Positions 24,776 through 37,179 of a stretch of DNA of 64,000 bases are shown one piece after another. The position numbers were made by a program, and so were the translations under genes. The stretch covers positions 77,066,001 through 77,130,000 of the forward strand of contig CM034546.1 in assembly GCA_020055645.1 (NCBI GenBank). Reading direction: 5' to 3'. Numbering within the stretch: the first letter of the stretch is position 1; each line of letters opens with the position of its first letter. The notes under the pieces are model-generated. The model saw only the letters and a list, made by a program, of their open reading frames with translations, was not told the DNA's origin and ran no database searches. The stretch comes from Tomocerus qinae. Taxonomy: Eukaryota > Arthropoda > Collembola > Entomobryomorpha > Tomoceridae.

Positions 24776-26143
24776 TCAATCCAAGGGAAACGTTACAAGT
24801 AGAGTGACAGTTAAAGATAGGATGGCTTCATATGTGTCGAACAGATGTTTGTGTTTAACAACCCTTAAGACTCCGTAACGAATACCAAAAGGTTTCATTG
24901 CAAGAAGATTTAGACGGTTCAGTTTTCCGTCTCCGAATGTTGAGCGCATATCTTCTAGTATTTTGGATGATATTTCCCAGCAAATAGCAGAGCCCGTTAA
25001 GAACAATGCCATATAAATAATGCAAATCCAACAAAATAAACTGAACATCAAAACCTCGAATAATTTTCCTTTGAAAATTCTCAAGGATGCAAATAAGAAC
25101 AACGTAATACAGATCGAGACCACAAATGTGAAAGTTGGTAGTACGATGGACGAGCAACTGTCGTTGAAAAGGATGTTCAAAACGTTTAGATTTTGAAACG
25201 CTGCAATCTTCATTTTCTTCCTCTTTTCCGTCCTGCAACATAAACATTTTTATAGTCAAGAAATTCAGATTTGGTTGGATTAATTTAGAGATTTACCCTA
25301 ATATATTCAGGATTCCAAAATTCCTCGAAATGTAAACCAAAAGGTACATGGAAAAGAAATTATATGCCAATCCCCCGACAACAATCGGAAAATCGGATAC
25401 AATAAAAATCGCTACAATTAAGAAACCATTTCCAGTTCTTCCAGGGAAAATGAAATCGGCAATAAAATGATTTCCAGGACAGAAGATATTTGTGATTACG
25501 CAGAATATTATCACCGGAACCAAATATGATGGTATCATCCATTTCCAAATATAGGTCTCCAACTTCACATTGTCATGTCCAAGGTGTTTCCCAGCACTTT
25601 CTGTTTGTTCTATTCAAACAATTGATTAATTTATTAAATTATATTAAAAATAAATTAAAGGGCAAACATTGTATAATTTTTATTTTGTTGATTCGTATGC
25701 AAATGACCTTTTATAACCGTTATTGCTATGTACATTGCATTGAATTGCTATTTATTTTACTTACCATTGAATATGTTTTTGAAATCCAACTGGTTCAAAA
25801 CTCGGACTATATGTTTTCCCTTTGTTCTAAAATTGAACAGTATTACACTTATTAATATGTGCACAACAAAATAAATGCAGAGGAATGACAATTGACTCGT
25901 ATTTTGACTCGGACTTCTGAATTCTGATATTAATTGTATGAGCAGATAAAAAGTCTGCATTTGGTGATATATCTCAACAACTTTGTTCACCAAAATATGT
26001 TTTCGGGATGTTGTGTTGATGAATTTCTCTTTGGATGCACTCCAAACGAATGGAATTGCTCCACAATTGGCTGAAACATCTACCCAAAATTTTGCCAGTG
26101 TAAATATTTGACAAAATTTTGTAATTTTGGCCGTCAATTTCAT
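24776..26143 (-). CDS. Gene H: seven-transmembrane chemoreceptor-like protein, 3 exons
   Basis: Exons on the minus strand: 26143-25765, 25609-25297, 25232-24776; predicted 382 aa. N terminus MKLTAKITKFCQIF, then AKFWVDVSANCGAIPFVWS, sequon NTS between segments 1 and 2, CPGNHFIADFIFPGRTGN, LTGSAICWEISSKIL and TYEAILSLTVTLLVTFP. It is the left-most N-type gene (IWKWMIPSYL in segment 3, LNLLAMKPFGIRYGVL before segment 7) and shares the exon 3 tail with gene Q. A second acceptor 9 nt downstream in exon 2 (AACAAACAG) would remove three residues. Confidence 0.78.
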
Positions 26144-26679
26144 TATTCCTATCCTTTTGTTTTACAAAGATAAAAAAAGTCAAGAAAAAGTCAATGGTCG
26201 GTAACGTTTAGTGTGTGATAGACCAGTTAAATGAATTTATATAGAGTAACCAATACTCAGCAAATAATGTGGAGGACTAATGATAGTAATTCAAAGTTGC
26301 TACTGCTACTATTGCAGAAAAATGCCTTCCATCATGATATTGGTTTATTAAACAGAAACTCCTGTATTTTTTCAATTTCTTTTAAATTATTGAGTCGATT
26401 ATAAACGATTCCCTATAAATATAGCACTTTTTTCTTTGAATTGCTTTGTAATAGCTGGAAATGGACAGAAATCATTGATAGAGTTATATAACTTTATTGA
26501 AACATAATATACTTGACATTAATCTCAAGATATTATCTCTACTCAATTTTCTTTCTCAAATTGGCAGCCAAGCCTAAAATCATAAACCACATGTAAATTT
26601 TTTAACGATACCGGAACTACTGTTCAAATACTCAACTCGGAATTGTTTCATTTTCATTTGTTATTTATGAGGTAGCTTT
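26144..26679. other. Spacer upstream of gene H
   Basis: Contains the spacer motif that recurs upstream of the N-type genes, near 26310-26420 (AAATGCCTTCCATCATGATATTGG, then TTTTTCAATTTCTTTTAAAT and a GATTATAAACGATT stretch). No gene seen. Confidence 0.5.
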
Positions 26680-26689
26680 GATGGGGTAG

Positions 26690-27660
26690 CGCATACACTT
26701 TAGCGATAGGGTAAAGGTTTATGAAGCTGTAGAAAAAGTGAATTTGTCGGTAAATGAAGTCATTTCGGCATTAGTGCAGGGAACGGTTAAAAAAAGTTAT
26801 CGGGGTAGTACAAAAAAACAGGCAGTAGAACGTAGAACGATTAATAAAAGCGGTGATACTGAAATCAATTTTATTTCACGAAATACATAACATAATGAAT
26901 TATGCAAAAAAATTAACTTGCCAAGTAAAAAACGTAGAATAATTAAGTTGTATCAAAGAAGTGTACAAACCACAACAAATATTAAGACAATTGGCAGACA
27001 AAGTAGCCAGGACTGGTTCCGTCAAAAACTTACCAAAAGTAGGAAGACCCAAAAATCTGCTACAAACTTTGTCATGTCCTATTTTGCACAAACTCCGTCC
27101 CGATGACCCTGGACGTCGTATGCTCTTCTGTTTGTGGGCTCAGGATTCGATAGCAGCTAATCCGAATTTCACAAAAACAATTAAGTTTAGCGACGATGCA
27201 ATATTCCATTTAAATGGTACTGTGAATCGACAGACTTGTCGGTATTGTAAGAATAGAACTCGGGCTAGAACGGAACGATGTAAAAGATTGAGCGAGACCC
27301 TACTTGGCCGGTCCGTCGCAACTACTTATGCATGTCCTCGTTCTGCCTCTAGTTCTGCGGCTGTGAATATGTGTGTTTCGTGGCCTTGGAACTCCGATTC
27401 GCAGCACATTACTCAAATAGAGCTTTAGTGCTCTCCCCATGGGTTATTCGGTTCTATTTAGCGGCAACTTAACTTATTAATTTATGAACCAAATTTCATA
27501 CCACACACACATTTACTTCCTTACAGTATTGGTCCCAAGCCAATCTCCGGGGGATGACTTGCTGAAGGAGCAAGGATCTCCGAAAACTAAGGAAGTGGAT
27601 CCTCACAACATTTGGTTTCAACAAGACGGTACTCCCCCACATTGACAGTTTATCCATATT
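26690..27660 (+). pseudogene. Dead mariner/Tc1-superfamily transposase
   Basis: The plus strand encodes an N-terminal helix-turn-helix remnant (FSDRVKVYEAVEKVNLSVNE; then RQLADKVARTGSVKNLPKV followed by GRPK). A jump follows to the start of the catalytic domain (LRPDDPGRRMLFCLWAQDSI, then NPNFTKTIKFSDDAIFHLNG) and, in another frame, WFQQDGTPPH with the second catalytic aspartate. The segment between the DNA-binding and catalytic parts is deleted, several frameshifts are present, and nothing recognisable remains after PPH. Typical DDE transposase motifs make the family clear; the copy cannot be active. Confidence 0.82.
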
Positions 27661-27956
27661 GAGTTCCTCAGATTGAAGCAACGCATTATTTATTGCGAAA
27701 AGAAGGAAAGAGACACGAACAATGAAATAATCAAAAGGAAATCTGGCTGTTAAAAATTGCATATTGAGCTTTTGTACTGTGAACTAATGAACTAACAATG
27801 AAAGTGCTATGGATACTAAACTCCTATGTATGCCTATAAACACCTATGTGTACCCACTTTCTATACATACTGTAGTACATGACACAGACAATTTACTACT
27901 CACATATATTTGTACATTTGCTAGGGTACGAATACAATATTCGTTTCTAAAACATC

Positions 27957-28135
27957 TCTGGTGTCCTCTGTTCATGTTATACACTAAAATGCTTTCTCTC
28001 CTTGGTCTATGATTTCTACAGTGTACATTCTAATGCCTAAACACCACTTTTCGTTTGGAAATGAAAAAAGTCTCCCTTCATTTTTCGTTTGGCAGTAAAA
28101 ACAGTGAAACGAACCTTAATCCAATTTAAAGACGA
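27957..28135. repeat. Repeat copy shared with 33.65-33.81 kb
   Basis: Shares GGTCTATGATTTCTACA, CCACTTTTCGTTTG and CCTTAATCCAATTTA in order with 33655-33805. Both copies lie just 3' of I-type genes, so they are probably part of the duplicated block. Confidence 0.6.
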
Positions 28136-28204
28136 CTTGCTATGATGTCGATTTCTGGGTGACTCAAATCATAGGAAATTCAAAAATTGTGAGTTGATCC
28201 TGAT

Positions 28205-29621
28205 TTAAGCCGAGGGAAATGTAACAAGTAGAGTGACGATGAAAGAGAGGATGGCTTCGTATGTGTCAAAGAGGTGTTTGTGTTTGATAACCTTTAACAC
28301 ACCATTTCGAATTCCATATGGCTTCATTGCAAGAAATTTTAAACGGTCTAATTTTCCATTTCCGAATGTTGACCGCATATCTTCCAGAATTTTGGATGAC
28401 ATATCCCAGCAAATAGCAGGACCCAGTAATAACATTGTCAGGTAAGAAATGGCAGCCAAACCGAAGAAGCTGAACATCAAAACTTCTAATGATTTTCCCT
28501 TGAAAATTCTCAAAGATGCGAATAGGAACAAAGTCACAGCTCCTGAAAGTGCAGATGTGAGAGTTGGCATTAAGGCTGCCATACAACTCTCGTTGTAAAG
28601 AATGTTCAGTACACGCAGTTGTTGGAATGCTCTAATTTTTATTTCCATCTTGCTTTCCGTACTGCAACATAAAACATTTTAAGTTAAGTAAGAAAAATTC
28701 AGATTGGATTCGAACGCAAGTGCTCGTATGCTCTGTGTATTTCATAGTGCAATTTTTTATATGTAAAACCTGTCTTAATTCAACCGATATAATTGGATTA
28801 CTTTAGAGATTTACTTTAATTTGTTCAGCATTGCGAAATTTCTGGCATAGTACACCAAAGTGTAGACGCAAAAGAAAATGTACGCCAAGTTGCCGACAAA
28901 GAACAAAAAGTCCTCAATCATTAAAAGCGTTACAATTAGAAAAATATTTCCATTTCTTCCAGGGAATATGAAATCGGCAATGAAATGATTTCCAGGACAG
29001 AATATATTTGTGAAGAAACAGAATGCTATTGCTACAACTAAATATGACGGCATCAACCATTTCCAAATATAGGTCTCCAATTTCACATTTCCATGTCTTA
29101 GGTGTCCGCCCATAATTACACTTTCTTCTATAATCAAACAACATAATGTACAAGAATTTAAATTTATACAAGGAGCTAATGTTTTTACAACTTTTTATAG
29201 CAGTAAATTTTGACTATTGTACAGTATATTTATTTTACTTACTATTGAATATGTTTTTGAGATCCATTTGGTTCAAAAATCGCACTATGCGTTCTCCATT
29301 TAATCTAAAATTGAACAACATTACACCCATGAGTATATGTCCAACGGAAAGGATACAAGGAAATGCCAACTGAGCCGCATTGTGATTTGGGTTTCTCAAT
29401 TCTGATATTAGCTGAAATAGATGATAGCCCGTCAGTAACTGTTGACATTTCCCAACAACTTTGTTCATCCAAATATGTTTTTGTAATGAAGTATTGACAA
29501 ATTTTTCTGCCGACGTACTCCAAACAAACGGAATTGCTCCACAGGTGGCTAAAACGTTTACCCAAAATTTTGATTTTCTTACTATGTCACTAACTTTTTT
29601 TATGTTGGCTTTCCAATTCAT
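28205..29621 (-). CDS. Gene I: seven-transmembrane chemoreceptor-like protein, 3 exons
   Basis: Exons on the minus strand: 29621-29243, 29127-28815, 28661-28205 (379, 313 and 457 nt); predicted 382 aa; all splice sites canonical. Founder-like member of the I-type subgroup with K, M and P, marked by MNWKANIKK at the N terminus, IWKWLMPSYLVVAIAFCFFT in segment 3, ILYNESCMAALMPTL at the start of segment 5 and LLGPAICWDMSSKIL (GPAICW, not GSAICW). The sequon after segment 1 is absent (NAAQ). Of the four close I-type copies this is the only one with no visible defect. Confidence 0.8.
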
Positions 29622-30289
29622 TTTTGTTTAACAATACCTTAAATCTATACACAAGAATGATCTTTAAAAGTTACAGTCAACTCCGATGTCTACAGACCTT
29701 TGACTTAGACTTTACATTTTGTTCGGATGATAGAGACGCTGGTAGAATGGCAATATAACTTATCATCAATTTATGATAACCTATTTTAAACGTAAGATAG
29801 ATATATGCCTACCAATACGTATTTAAAGTTGTTTAGTTCCTTCCATTATTACAGAAAATAGACTTGAATTGTGAAATTGGTTGAAATACTTTAATGATGG
29901 AGAATCCTTTTATTTTCCATTATTATCCTCATCATTACTTTATGGAAGCCGAACTCTTCGAATTTCTTAAAATGAGTGCTAAGCTCTTGTGCGTATTACT
30001 TTACATTATTACAGGATTTGCTATAATTGCGTGGAAACAAAACAACAAAATATAACTACGTGTTTCAGTGTTTCACAACTCGCACCTACATTTTTAATTG
30101 TATTTGGACAGAAGAAAATTATACAGTTCATTTACATCGAAGATAATAGAGAGGTAATGATAAAGTACAGCTAAACCACTTAAATTGGTCTCCCCTACAG
30201 CAGCTTTCCACAGCCTACATATCACCATGCATCACCATCACCAAGCTCTATTATATTGGTTATTAAATGTTTGGGCTTCATATTAATAA
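29622..30289. repeat. Upstream spacer of the I-type unit
   Basis: Contains a block (about 29657-29745) repeated upstream of K (36248), M (41850), P (54455) and alone at 56.69 kb, with AAGAATGATCTTTAAAAGTT and CAGACCTTTGACTTAGACTT-like sequence about 30-110 bp before the ATG. A second block near 29870-29950 (GAATTGTGAAATTGGTTGAA) recurs likewise. The conservation may simply reflect recent duplication, but the first block is where the promoter would be. Confidence 0.6.
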
Positions 30290-30826
30290 ACCCTTAGCAC
30301 ACAGTAACGAATTCCATTTGACTTCATTGCAATCAGTTTTAAACGGGCCAGTTTTCTACCTCCGAATTTTGGCCTCATATCTTGCAGAGCCCATTATGAA
30401 AATTGTCGGGTAAAAACTGCAAATCCAACCAAATAAGCTGAACATCAAAACCTCGAATAACCTTCCTTTGACAATTCTTAAGGATTCAAATATTCACAAC
30501 GTTAAACAGACAGCTGCGTCTCTAATGTGAAAATTGGTAATAAAATGGACGAGCAGAGCAGCTGTTGTTGCAATGGATGTTTAAAACATGACGTTTTTGA
30601 AATGCCAACAATCTTCAGTTTCATCTTCTTTTCCGTTTTATCTCAATATATTCAGCATTCCAAAATACCTGAAAATGTGTAGACGAAAAAGAAAGTGATT
30701 GCAAATCCCGCAAACACAAACAGAAAATCGGTAATCATAAAGTCGCTACAAATAAAAAAAAACATTGCCAATTCTTCCAGGGAAAATGAAATCCGGGACA
30801 GAAGAGATTTGTGATGATGCAGAATA

Positions 30827-30909
30827 TCGTCCCTTAAGGAAGCAAAACACCTCAATGCACTTTTCACTGCCAAACGAAAAGTGAGTCGAGGTCTTTTGCA
30901 TCCTTAAGG
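30827..30909. mobile_element. 83-bp MITE inside pseudogene J exon 2
   Basis: Starts TCGTCCCTTAAGGA and ends CCTTAAGG, with an internal palindrome ACTTTTCACTGCCAAACGAA / TTCGTTTGGC-like. It belongs to the GTCCCTTAAGG family. Genes H, N and Q lack it at the same place. Confidence 0.6.
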
Positions 30910-31257
30910 TTTCCAACTTCACATTGTTTTGTTCCTGAGGTTTCACAGATTTTTCTAATTTTTCTACTCAATCAATGGATTAAAATTTAAATTACAAAAA
31001 GCAAGTATTACAATATTTTCATTTTTGATGATGTGTAGATAATTTAATTAAATAACCACAAATTAAAGCAATATTGTTAATTATTTTATTTATTATTGAA
31101 AATAATGTTTAAATCCAACTGGTTCAAGATTCCGGCTATACATACACTATTTGTTTGTTCTAAAATTGAACAATACCGCAATCATTATTATGTGCATAGC
31201 AGAATAAATGCAGAGAAATGACAATTCACTCGCATTTTGACGTGGACTCCTGAATTC

Positions 31258-31517
31258 GTCAGGCTGGTACCGAAAATATGCAATTGACGCAATATGCATA
31301 GCTTAGCCTATTCTACAAACGGAAAATGTAAATACTGATTACGAATTTTTGAGGGTTACTTTTATGAGTTGTCACTATACTTCACTTCACAATAGTATAT
31401 TATAATATTAGTCGGAGTTATTATGACGTCAGTGTATCATCAATTCCGTTTCTATAATATGCATATTTTCGGTGGCAGCTATTAGCTGCATATTGCGTAT
31501 TTGATACCCTAAGGGAC
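31258..31517. mobile_element. 260-bp MITE-like insertion inside pseudogene J exon 1
   Basis: Inserted between GGACTCCTGAATTC and GATCTGTATTTGGTGATATC, which are nearly adjacent in paralogues (about 28 bp of coding sequence is missing). The right end GTATTTGATACCCTAAGGGAC matches the 84-bp MITE at 4.15 kb; the left end GTCAGGCTGGTACCGAAAATA is a diverged inverted partner. Confidence 0.6.
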
Positions 31518-31720
31518 GATCTGTATTTGGTGATATCTCAACAACCTTGTTCACCAAAATATATTTCCGAGATGTTGTGTTAATAAATTTCTCTTTAGAT
31601 GCACACCAAACTAATGGAAATGCTCAACAATTGACTAAAACATCCACCCAAAATATTGGCTGCGTAAATGTTTAACCATATTTTGTAATGTTTTCATTCA
31701 ATTTCATTATTCGGTTATCC

Positions 31721-32535
31721 ATAATAAAGGTATATAAAATGTGTATATACGGATATAAAAGTCTGTCAAGAAAAAGTCAAATCGTCGGCAACGTTACTGT
31801 TTGCGATAGACCACTTAGTTGGGTATGTATAGAGTAATCCTTTTCAAACCAACGTCAAGCCAATATTCATTATTACTACAGATAGTCATTCACAATTGCT
31901 TTACAATGTTGCAAAAAATGGCTTTAATCATCAAATTGGTTTAATGAATAGGAATTATTTTATTATTTTCAATTTCTTTTAAATCATAGAGTCGATTATA
32001 AACGACGTTACAACTCTTTAACGTTTGGCTTACTGGGAAAGCCGAATAGAGGAGGTGCTATAGCATAGAGAATTTGCTAAATGTATGAAATTAAAATACA
32101 TGTAAAAATCCCATACTGTCTTAACTGACTAACCCTGTATAATACCATGTTTAATTCTCTTTGAAATTCTTTTTAATAGCTGAAAATGAGCAGAAATCAT
32201 ACTTAGAGTTTTATGACTTTGTTAAACATATTATATTTGACAATACTCACAAGATATCTATCTACCTCTACCCAATTTTCTTTCTGAAATTGGCAACCAA
32301 GCACAAAACCACACACCACATATAAATTTTTTACATAATACTCAACTCCGAATTTTCACAGACGTCAGTCATCTTTTTTATTCATGATGTAATTTTGGCA
32401 CTTAAGCAAAATGGGATGGAAACTTTTTAAAAATTAACAAAGTAATTTTCTAAAAACGGAAACCGTCCGGTTTTCTCTCGTAACAGGAAAGCGTTTGTAT
32501 GACAAAAATTGAAACTCGAATGTAAAGTAAAATAT
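31721..32535. other. Spacer upstream of pseudogene J
   Basis: Holds another copy of the N-type upstream spacer motif near 31915-32000. No gene recognised. Confidence 0.5.
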
Positions 32536-32741
32536 CGTCCTTTAATAAGGAACGAAAAAGCCAATATCCATTTTTATTGGGTGCACAAAATAAGCCAATA
32601 TCCATTTATTGTTTGGTGGCGGAAAAAGCCTATATCCATACGCTTGTTAATATATTTCCTGCACCAAACGAAAAATGGATATTGGCTTTTTCGTGCACCA
32701 AACAAAAAATGGATATTGGCTTTTTCGTTCCTCAAAGGACG
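32536..32741. mobile_element. 206-bp MITE, CGTCCTTTAA / AAAGGACG ends
   Basis: Inverted ends ATATCGTCCTTTAATAAGGA and TCCTCAAAGGACGATAT flank internal copies of AAGCCAATATCCATTTTT and its complement. The flanking TA on both sides suggests a TA target site. Same family as 39.08-39.87 kb. Frames read inside it are by-products of the repeat. Confidence 0.68.
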
Positions 32742-33654
32742 ATATACACCTCCAACATAAAAAATTTATAAATAGAGTTCGTCAATCGTCAGGCACTTAC
32801 CGTATTAATCGATTTATTTCCCCACATCGCAATAATTCCCCAGTTGGGGAACTAAATGAATAAATTTGGGAAAATATGGGTGAATCTGGACTTAGCCAGT
32901 GCATCTGTACCCATATGTGCCAACCAGTGTACACAATACTATTTACCACTTATGATTGGTAAATGGTTTTTAATGGTATTTAATGTTATTACCACAACCT
33001 AAACATTGGCGGTAAAAGATATAATTGGTTAGAAATGGTAAAAATAGTTTTATTTAAATTACGTACAGAGTTTTGAATAAAATTCGACACTAATACATAA
33101 AATACCGTTGCAGCTTAAATTAGCAGTTAGGCAGTCCTAAATTGAATGACCAATTTAATGGGTGTTAATTAATCCAAGAAAGGATTCACTAATTGGGACA
33201 AAATCATCCTTACTAACTTATTAAATAACAAGAAAAAGCCCGTCCTACGGACAGGAAATTATCAACACTACCCACTCATAATAACACCAAATCCAATCAT
33301 TTCACCAAAAAGTGAAATCTTTTCTAAAGTTGCGGTTTAAAGTAATTTTATCATCAGCACAGCATTTGGTTTCAATTAGAAAAATTGTAATTACTCTTGC
33401 GACTGCGTAGTTACACGACGTTCATCTTTTACGTTCAAACATTATCACGGAAATTTTTCATTACGCAACTCCACTTTACAATTATCTTATGGGTATGATT
33501 AATTTTAATTAAATGAGTACTTTTTCTAATTAAATGAAAGTTGGCTGTATACCAAGCGAATAATGTCGTTTAAATGATCACTACTTCAGTGAACATTCAA
33601 ATATGAATCTTAATTAGAAATATTTTAGAGAAAATAGAGCATATTTCTAAAACG
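32742..33654. other. Spacer without recognised genes
   Basis: AT-rich sequence. No family exon or repeat family could be identified. Confidence 0.5.
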
Positions 33655-33805
33655 GTTCTGGTCTGGTGTTCTCTGTGCATGTTAAGATGCTTGCTCTCCT
33701 CGGTCTATGATTTCTACACTGTACATTGTGTACATACTAATGCCAAAATACCACTTTTCGTTTGACAGTGAAAAGGACCTTAATCCAATTTAGGGACGAT
33801 TTGTT
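33655..33805. repeat. Second copy of the 27.96-28.14 kb repeat
   Basis: Contains TCGGTCTATGATTTCTACAC, CCACTTTTCGTTTG and CCTTAATCCAATTTAG in the same order as the copy 3' of gene I. Confidence 0.6.
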
Positions 33806-34426
33806 AATGTAGGCTTCCAAAATATTTACAAAAAGATGTAGTTGTAAATGTATGCTGTATCTGCCTGTGTTATTCCAATTTTCATGCAGTTGTCTCATTT
33901 TATCTTGGCGTATCCTTTCAACTACTTTTCATTTAATGGTTGTAAAAAAGAGTGGAGGGAATGAGGGAACGAATGAATAATGCATTTCTGACAGAGTTGC
34001 GAATATTCCTATTTTCCACCCTACTTTGTTGGACGTACGGTAAATGCGAGAAATTGCTGTAAATGGGAAATAGTGGGAAATATGAGGAAAAAGCCCAAAC
34101 ATTTGAGTTTTGGCGCATTTTTGTTATATTTCCTACAATTTCCCACATTAAACATATCCCACTCCATCCCGTTAGTGGTATTTCCCAGTCGAAACCTTGA
34201 TTGCTGAAACCAGCGCAGCTGCAGTGATAACAAACCTGCTGGGAGTGAATTGCATTCCGTATACCAACCAATAATGCATTGTTCATCCTTCCCTCTCTGC
34301 GAATTTGAAAGGCAGCAACAAACCAATACACGAAATAAGCTTGTTAGGGTAAGTCAAGGACGGTGGCAAAAATGAAATATGACGTCACAATTTCAATTGC
34401 CCATATCTTGTGAGTTGATCCTGATT
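33806..34426. other. Spacer with a GC-richer segment
   Basis: 33930-34330 is less AT-rich and has overlapping minus-strand frames of 101 and 132 codons. Neither has a relative, splice context or known motif that I recognise, so no gene is called. The last about 60 bp (CAAAAATGAAATATGACGTC) recur just 3' of gene M. Confidence 0.45.
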
Positions 34427-36212
34427 TTAAGCCGAAGGAAATGTTACAAGTAAAGTGACGATGAAAGAGAGGATGGCTTCGTACGTGTCAAAGAGGTGTT
34501 TATGTTTGATAACCTTTAACACACCATATCGAATTCCATATGGCTTCATTGCAAGAAATTTTAAACGGTCTAATTTTCTATTTCCGAATTTTGACCGCAT
34601 ATCTTCCAGAATTTTGGATGACATATCCCAGCAAATCGCAGGACCCAGTAGTAGGATTGTCAGGTAACAAATGGCAGCTAAACCAGAACATCAAAACTTC
34701 CAATAATTTTCCTTTGTAGATTCTCAAGGATGCGAATAGGCACAAAGTTACAGCTCCTGAGAGTGCAGATGTGAGAGCTGGCATTAATGCCGCCATACAA
34801 CTCTCGTTGTAAAGAATGTTCAGTACAAGCAGTTGTTGGAATGCTCTAATTTTTAATTCCATCTTGCTTTCCGTCCTGCAACATAAAACATAAAGTTTTA
34901 AAAACATTCAGATTGAATGGTGGAAGTAAGGCAGAGGTTGTGCAAATACTAATCAATGTTAATGTTTTAATTAGGTTTTAGGTTAGGTTCCTCGAACGAT
35001 GGTGCTGGTATGTTCTGTGTATTTTATGGCGAGATTTTTTAAATGTGAAACTTATCTTACTTCAACAATAGAATTAGAAAAAAGATAGAAGTGACATTCA
35101 GCATCTGTCTGTGTTATAAGCTTTTTCATTGTGTGCCTTGTTTTAACCTTGTAAGAATTTACAAGAATATGAAAGTAGGGCCCACAGACGCGGGAATATG
35201 AATGTCTGCAATGCCTAAGCAGCACAAATATTCATATTCCCGCATCTGTTGGCCATTCCTTTACCTCACGGTTAATTCCTAATTCAAGAATAAAACAAAG
35301 TTTCTCAAGAATCAAACGATAAAATTACGTGCTGGGTGTCTCCTCTATTCTTACTCTTACTATCTCTATTACTTCAACCGATTGAATTGGATTACTTTAG
35401 AAATTTACCTCATTTTATTTAGCATTGCGAGATTTCTGGCATAGTACACCAAAGTGTAGACGAAAAAGAAAATGTACGCCAAATCGCCGGCAAAGAACAA
35501 AAAGTCCTCAATCATAAAAAGCGCTACAATTAGAAAAATATTTCCATTTCTTCCAGGAAATATGAAATCGGCAATAAAATGATTTCCGGGACAGAAGAAA
35601 TTCGTGAAGAAACAGAATGCTATTGCTACAATGAAATATGACGGCATCAACCATTTCCAAATGTAGGTCTCCAATTTCACATTTTCTTGTCTTAGACGTC
35701 CGCCCATAATTACCCTTTCTTCTATTCAAACAGCATAATGGATTTATATTAGGGGTAAATACATAACTTTTTACAATCGTCGAATTCAAATAAACTAATA
35801 AATTTTAGTTATTGTACAGTTTATTTTACTTACTATTGAATATGTTTTTGAAATCCATTTGGTTCAAAAATCGCACTATGCGTTCTCCATTTAATCTAAA
35901 ATTGGTTAATACTACACTCATGAGTACATGTCCAGCGGAAAAGATACAAGGAAATGCCAACTGAGTCGCATTGTGATGTGAGTTTCTCAATTCTGATATT
36001 AGCTGGAATAGCTGATAAACAGTCAGTAACTGGTGACATTTCACAACAACTTTATTCACCAAAATATGTTTTTGTAATGAAGTATCGACAAATTTTTCCT
36101 CCGCCGTACTCCAAACAAACGGAATTGCTCCACAGTTGGCTAAAAGGTTTACCCAAAATTTTGGACTTCTTACTTTGTCTCGAACTTTTTTTATGTTGGC
36201 TTTCCAATTCAT
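34427..36212 (-). pseudogene. Pseudogene K: I-type receptor gene with an 8-bp deletion in exon 3
   Basis: Exons on the minus strand: 36212-35834 and 35721-35409 are intact with good splice sites. Exon 3, 34875-34427, is 449 nt instead of 457. The missing 8 bp lie near 34685, where GCTAAACCAGAACATC replaces the longer gene I/M sequence between segments 5 and 6. The frame shifts there, so segment 6, GPAICW and segment 7 are lost from the product, although their sequence is still well preserved. This suggests recent inactivation. Exon 1 keeps the NAT sequon. Confidence 0.82.
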
Positions 36213-36739
36213 TTTTGTTTACCCATACCTTAATTCTATATACAAGAATGATCTTTAAAAGTTACAGTCAACTCCAACGTCTACAGACTTTTGACTTATA
36301 CTTCACATTTTGTTCGTATGATAGAGCCGCTGGTCGAATGGCAATGTAATTTATCGTCATTTATGATAAGCTATTTTAAACGTAAAATAGATATGCCTAA
36401 TACGTGTTTAAAGTTGGTTATTTTCTTGCATTATTACAGAAAATAGACTTGAATTGTGAAATTGGTTGAAATACTTTAATGATGGATAATCCTTTTATTT
36501 TCAATTATTACCCTTATAGAAGCCAAATTCCCCGAATTTCTTCTGTATTACTTTACATTATACAGGATTTTTTATAAATGCGGGCAAACAAAGCAAAATA
36601 TAACAACGTTTTTCACAACTCGCAGCCTCGCACCTACATTTTTTATTGTATTTTGGCAAAGGGAAATTATATTCACTACATTTACATGGAAAATAATAGA
36701 GAGGTAATGATAAAGTACAGATACACCACTTTATATTGG

Positions 36740-37135
36740 TTATTTAATGTTTGTGCTTAATAACCCTTAACACACAGTAACGAATTCCATTTGACTTCAT
36801 TGCAATCAGTTTTAAACGGGCCAAATTTCTATCTCCGAATTTTGGCTTCATATCTTGCAGAATTTTGGATGACTTATCCCAACAAATAGCAGAGCCCAGT
36901 ATGAAAATTGCCAACTAAAAACTGCAAATCCAACCAAATAAGCTGGACATCAAAACCTCAAAAAACCTTCCTTTGGTGATTCTCAAGGACTCAAATATGC
37001 ACAACATTAAACAGACAGACGCCTCTAATGTGAAAATTGGCATTAAAATGGACGAGGAGCTGTTCTTGCAATTGATGTTTAAAACATGAAATTTTTAAAT
37101 GCTACAATCTTCAGTTTCATCCTCTTTTCCGTCCT
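36740..37135 (-). pseudogene. Pseudogene L: lone exon 3 of an N-type copy
   Basis: Only exon 3 is left. It resembles pseudogene J most (CAATCAGTTTTAAACGGGCC at both), keeps the acceptor side TTTCCGTCCTGCA and the region of GSAICWDKSSKIL. It has stops and indels (an in-frame stop in GCCAACTAAAAACTGC) and lacks segment 7 from the same point as J. Exons 1 and 2 are absent; the sequence beyond 37.17 kb is unrelated repeat-like DNA. Confidence 0.8.
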
Positions 37136-37179
37136 GCATAATAATAAATGGCAGTCAACGAGACATTTTTGTTAGGCCC

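Larger units (their letters stand above)
30290..31720 (-). pseudogene. Pseudogene J: N-type receptor copy broken by insertions and deletions
   Basis: Exon 1 remnant at about 31090-31257 and 31518-31720, exon 2 at about 30645-30930 and exon 3 at about 30290-30640. Exon 1 is split by a 260-bp element (31258-31517). In exon 2 an 83-bp element (30827-30909) replaces about 47 bp of coding sequence. Exon 3 has frameshifts, lacks part of the GSAICW region and ends before segment 7. Remaining pieces match genes H and N most closely. It cannot make a full receptor. Confidence 0.8.

Noticed and set aside
26961..27428. Possible host gene of 155 codons
   Set aside because: It contains transposase motifs and joins parts of a deleted mariner-like element; not a host protein.
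33933..34331. Minus-strand frame of 132 codons in GC-richer DNA
   Set aside because: Overlapping alternative frames, no recognised domain and no gene context.
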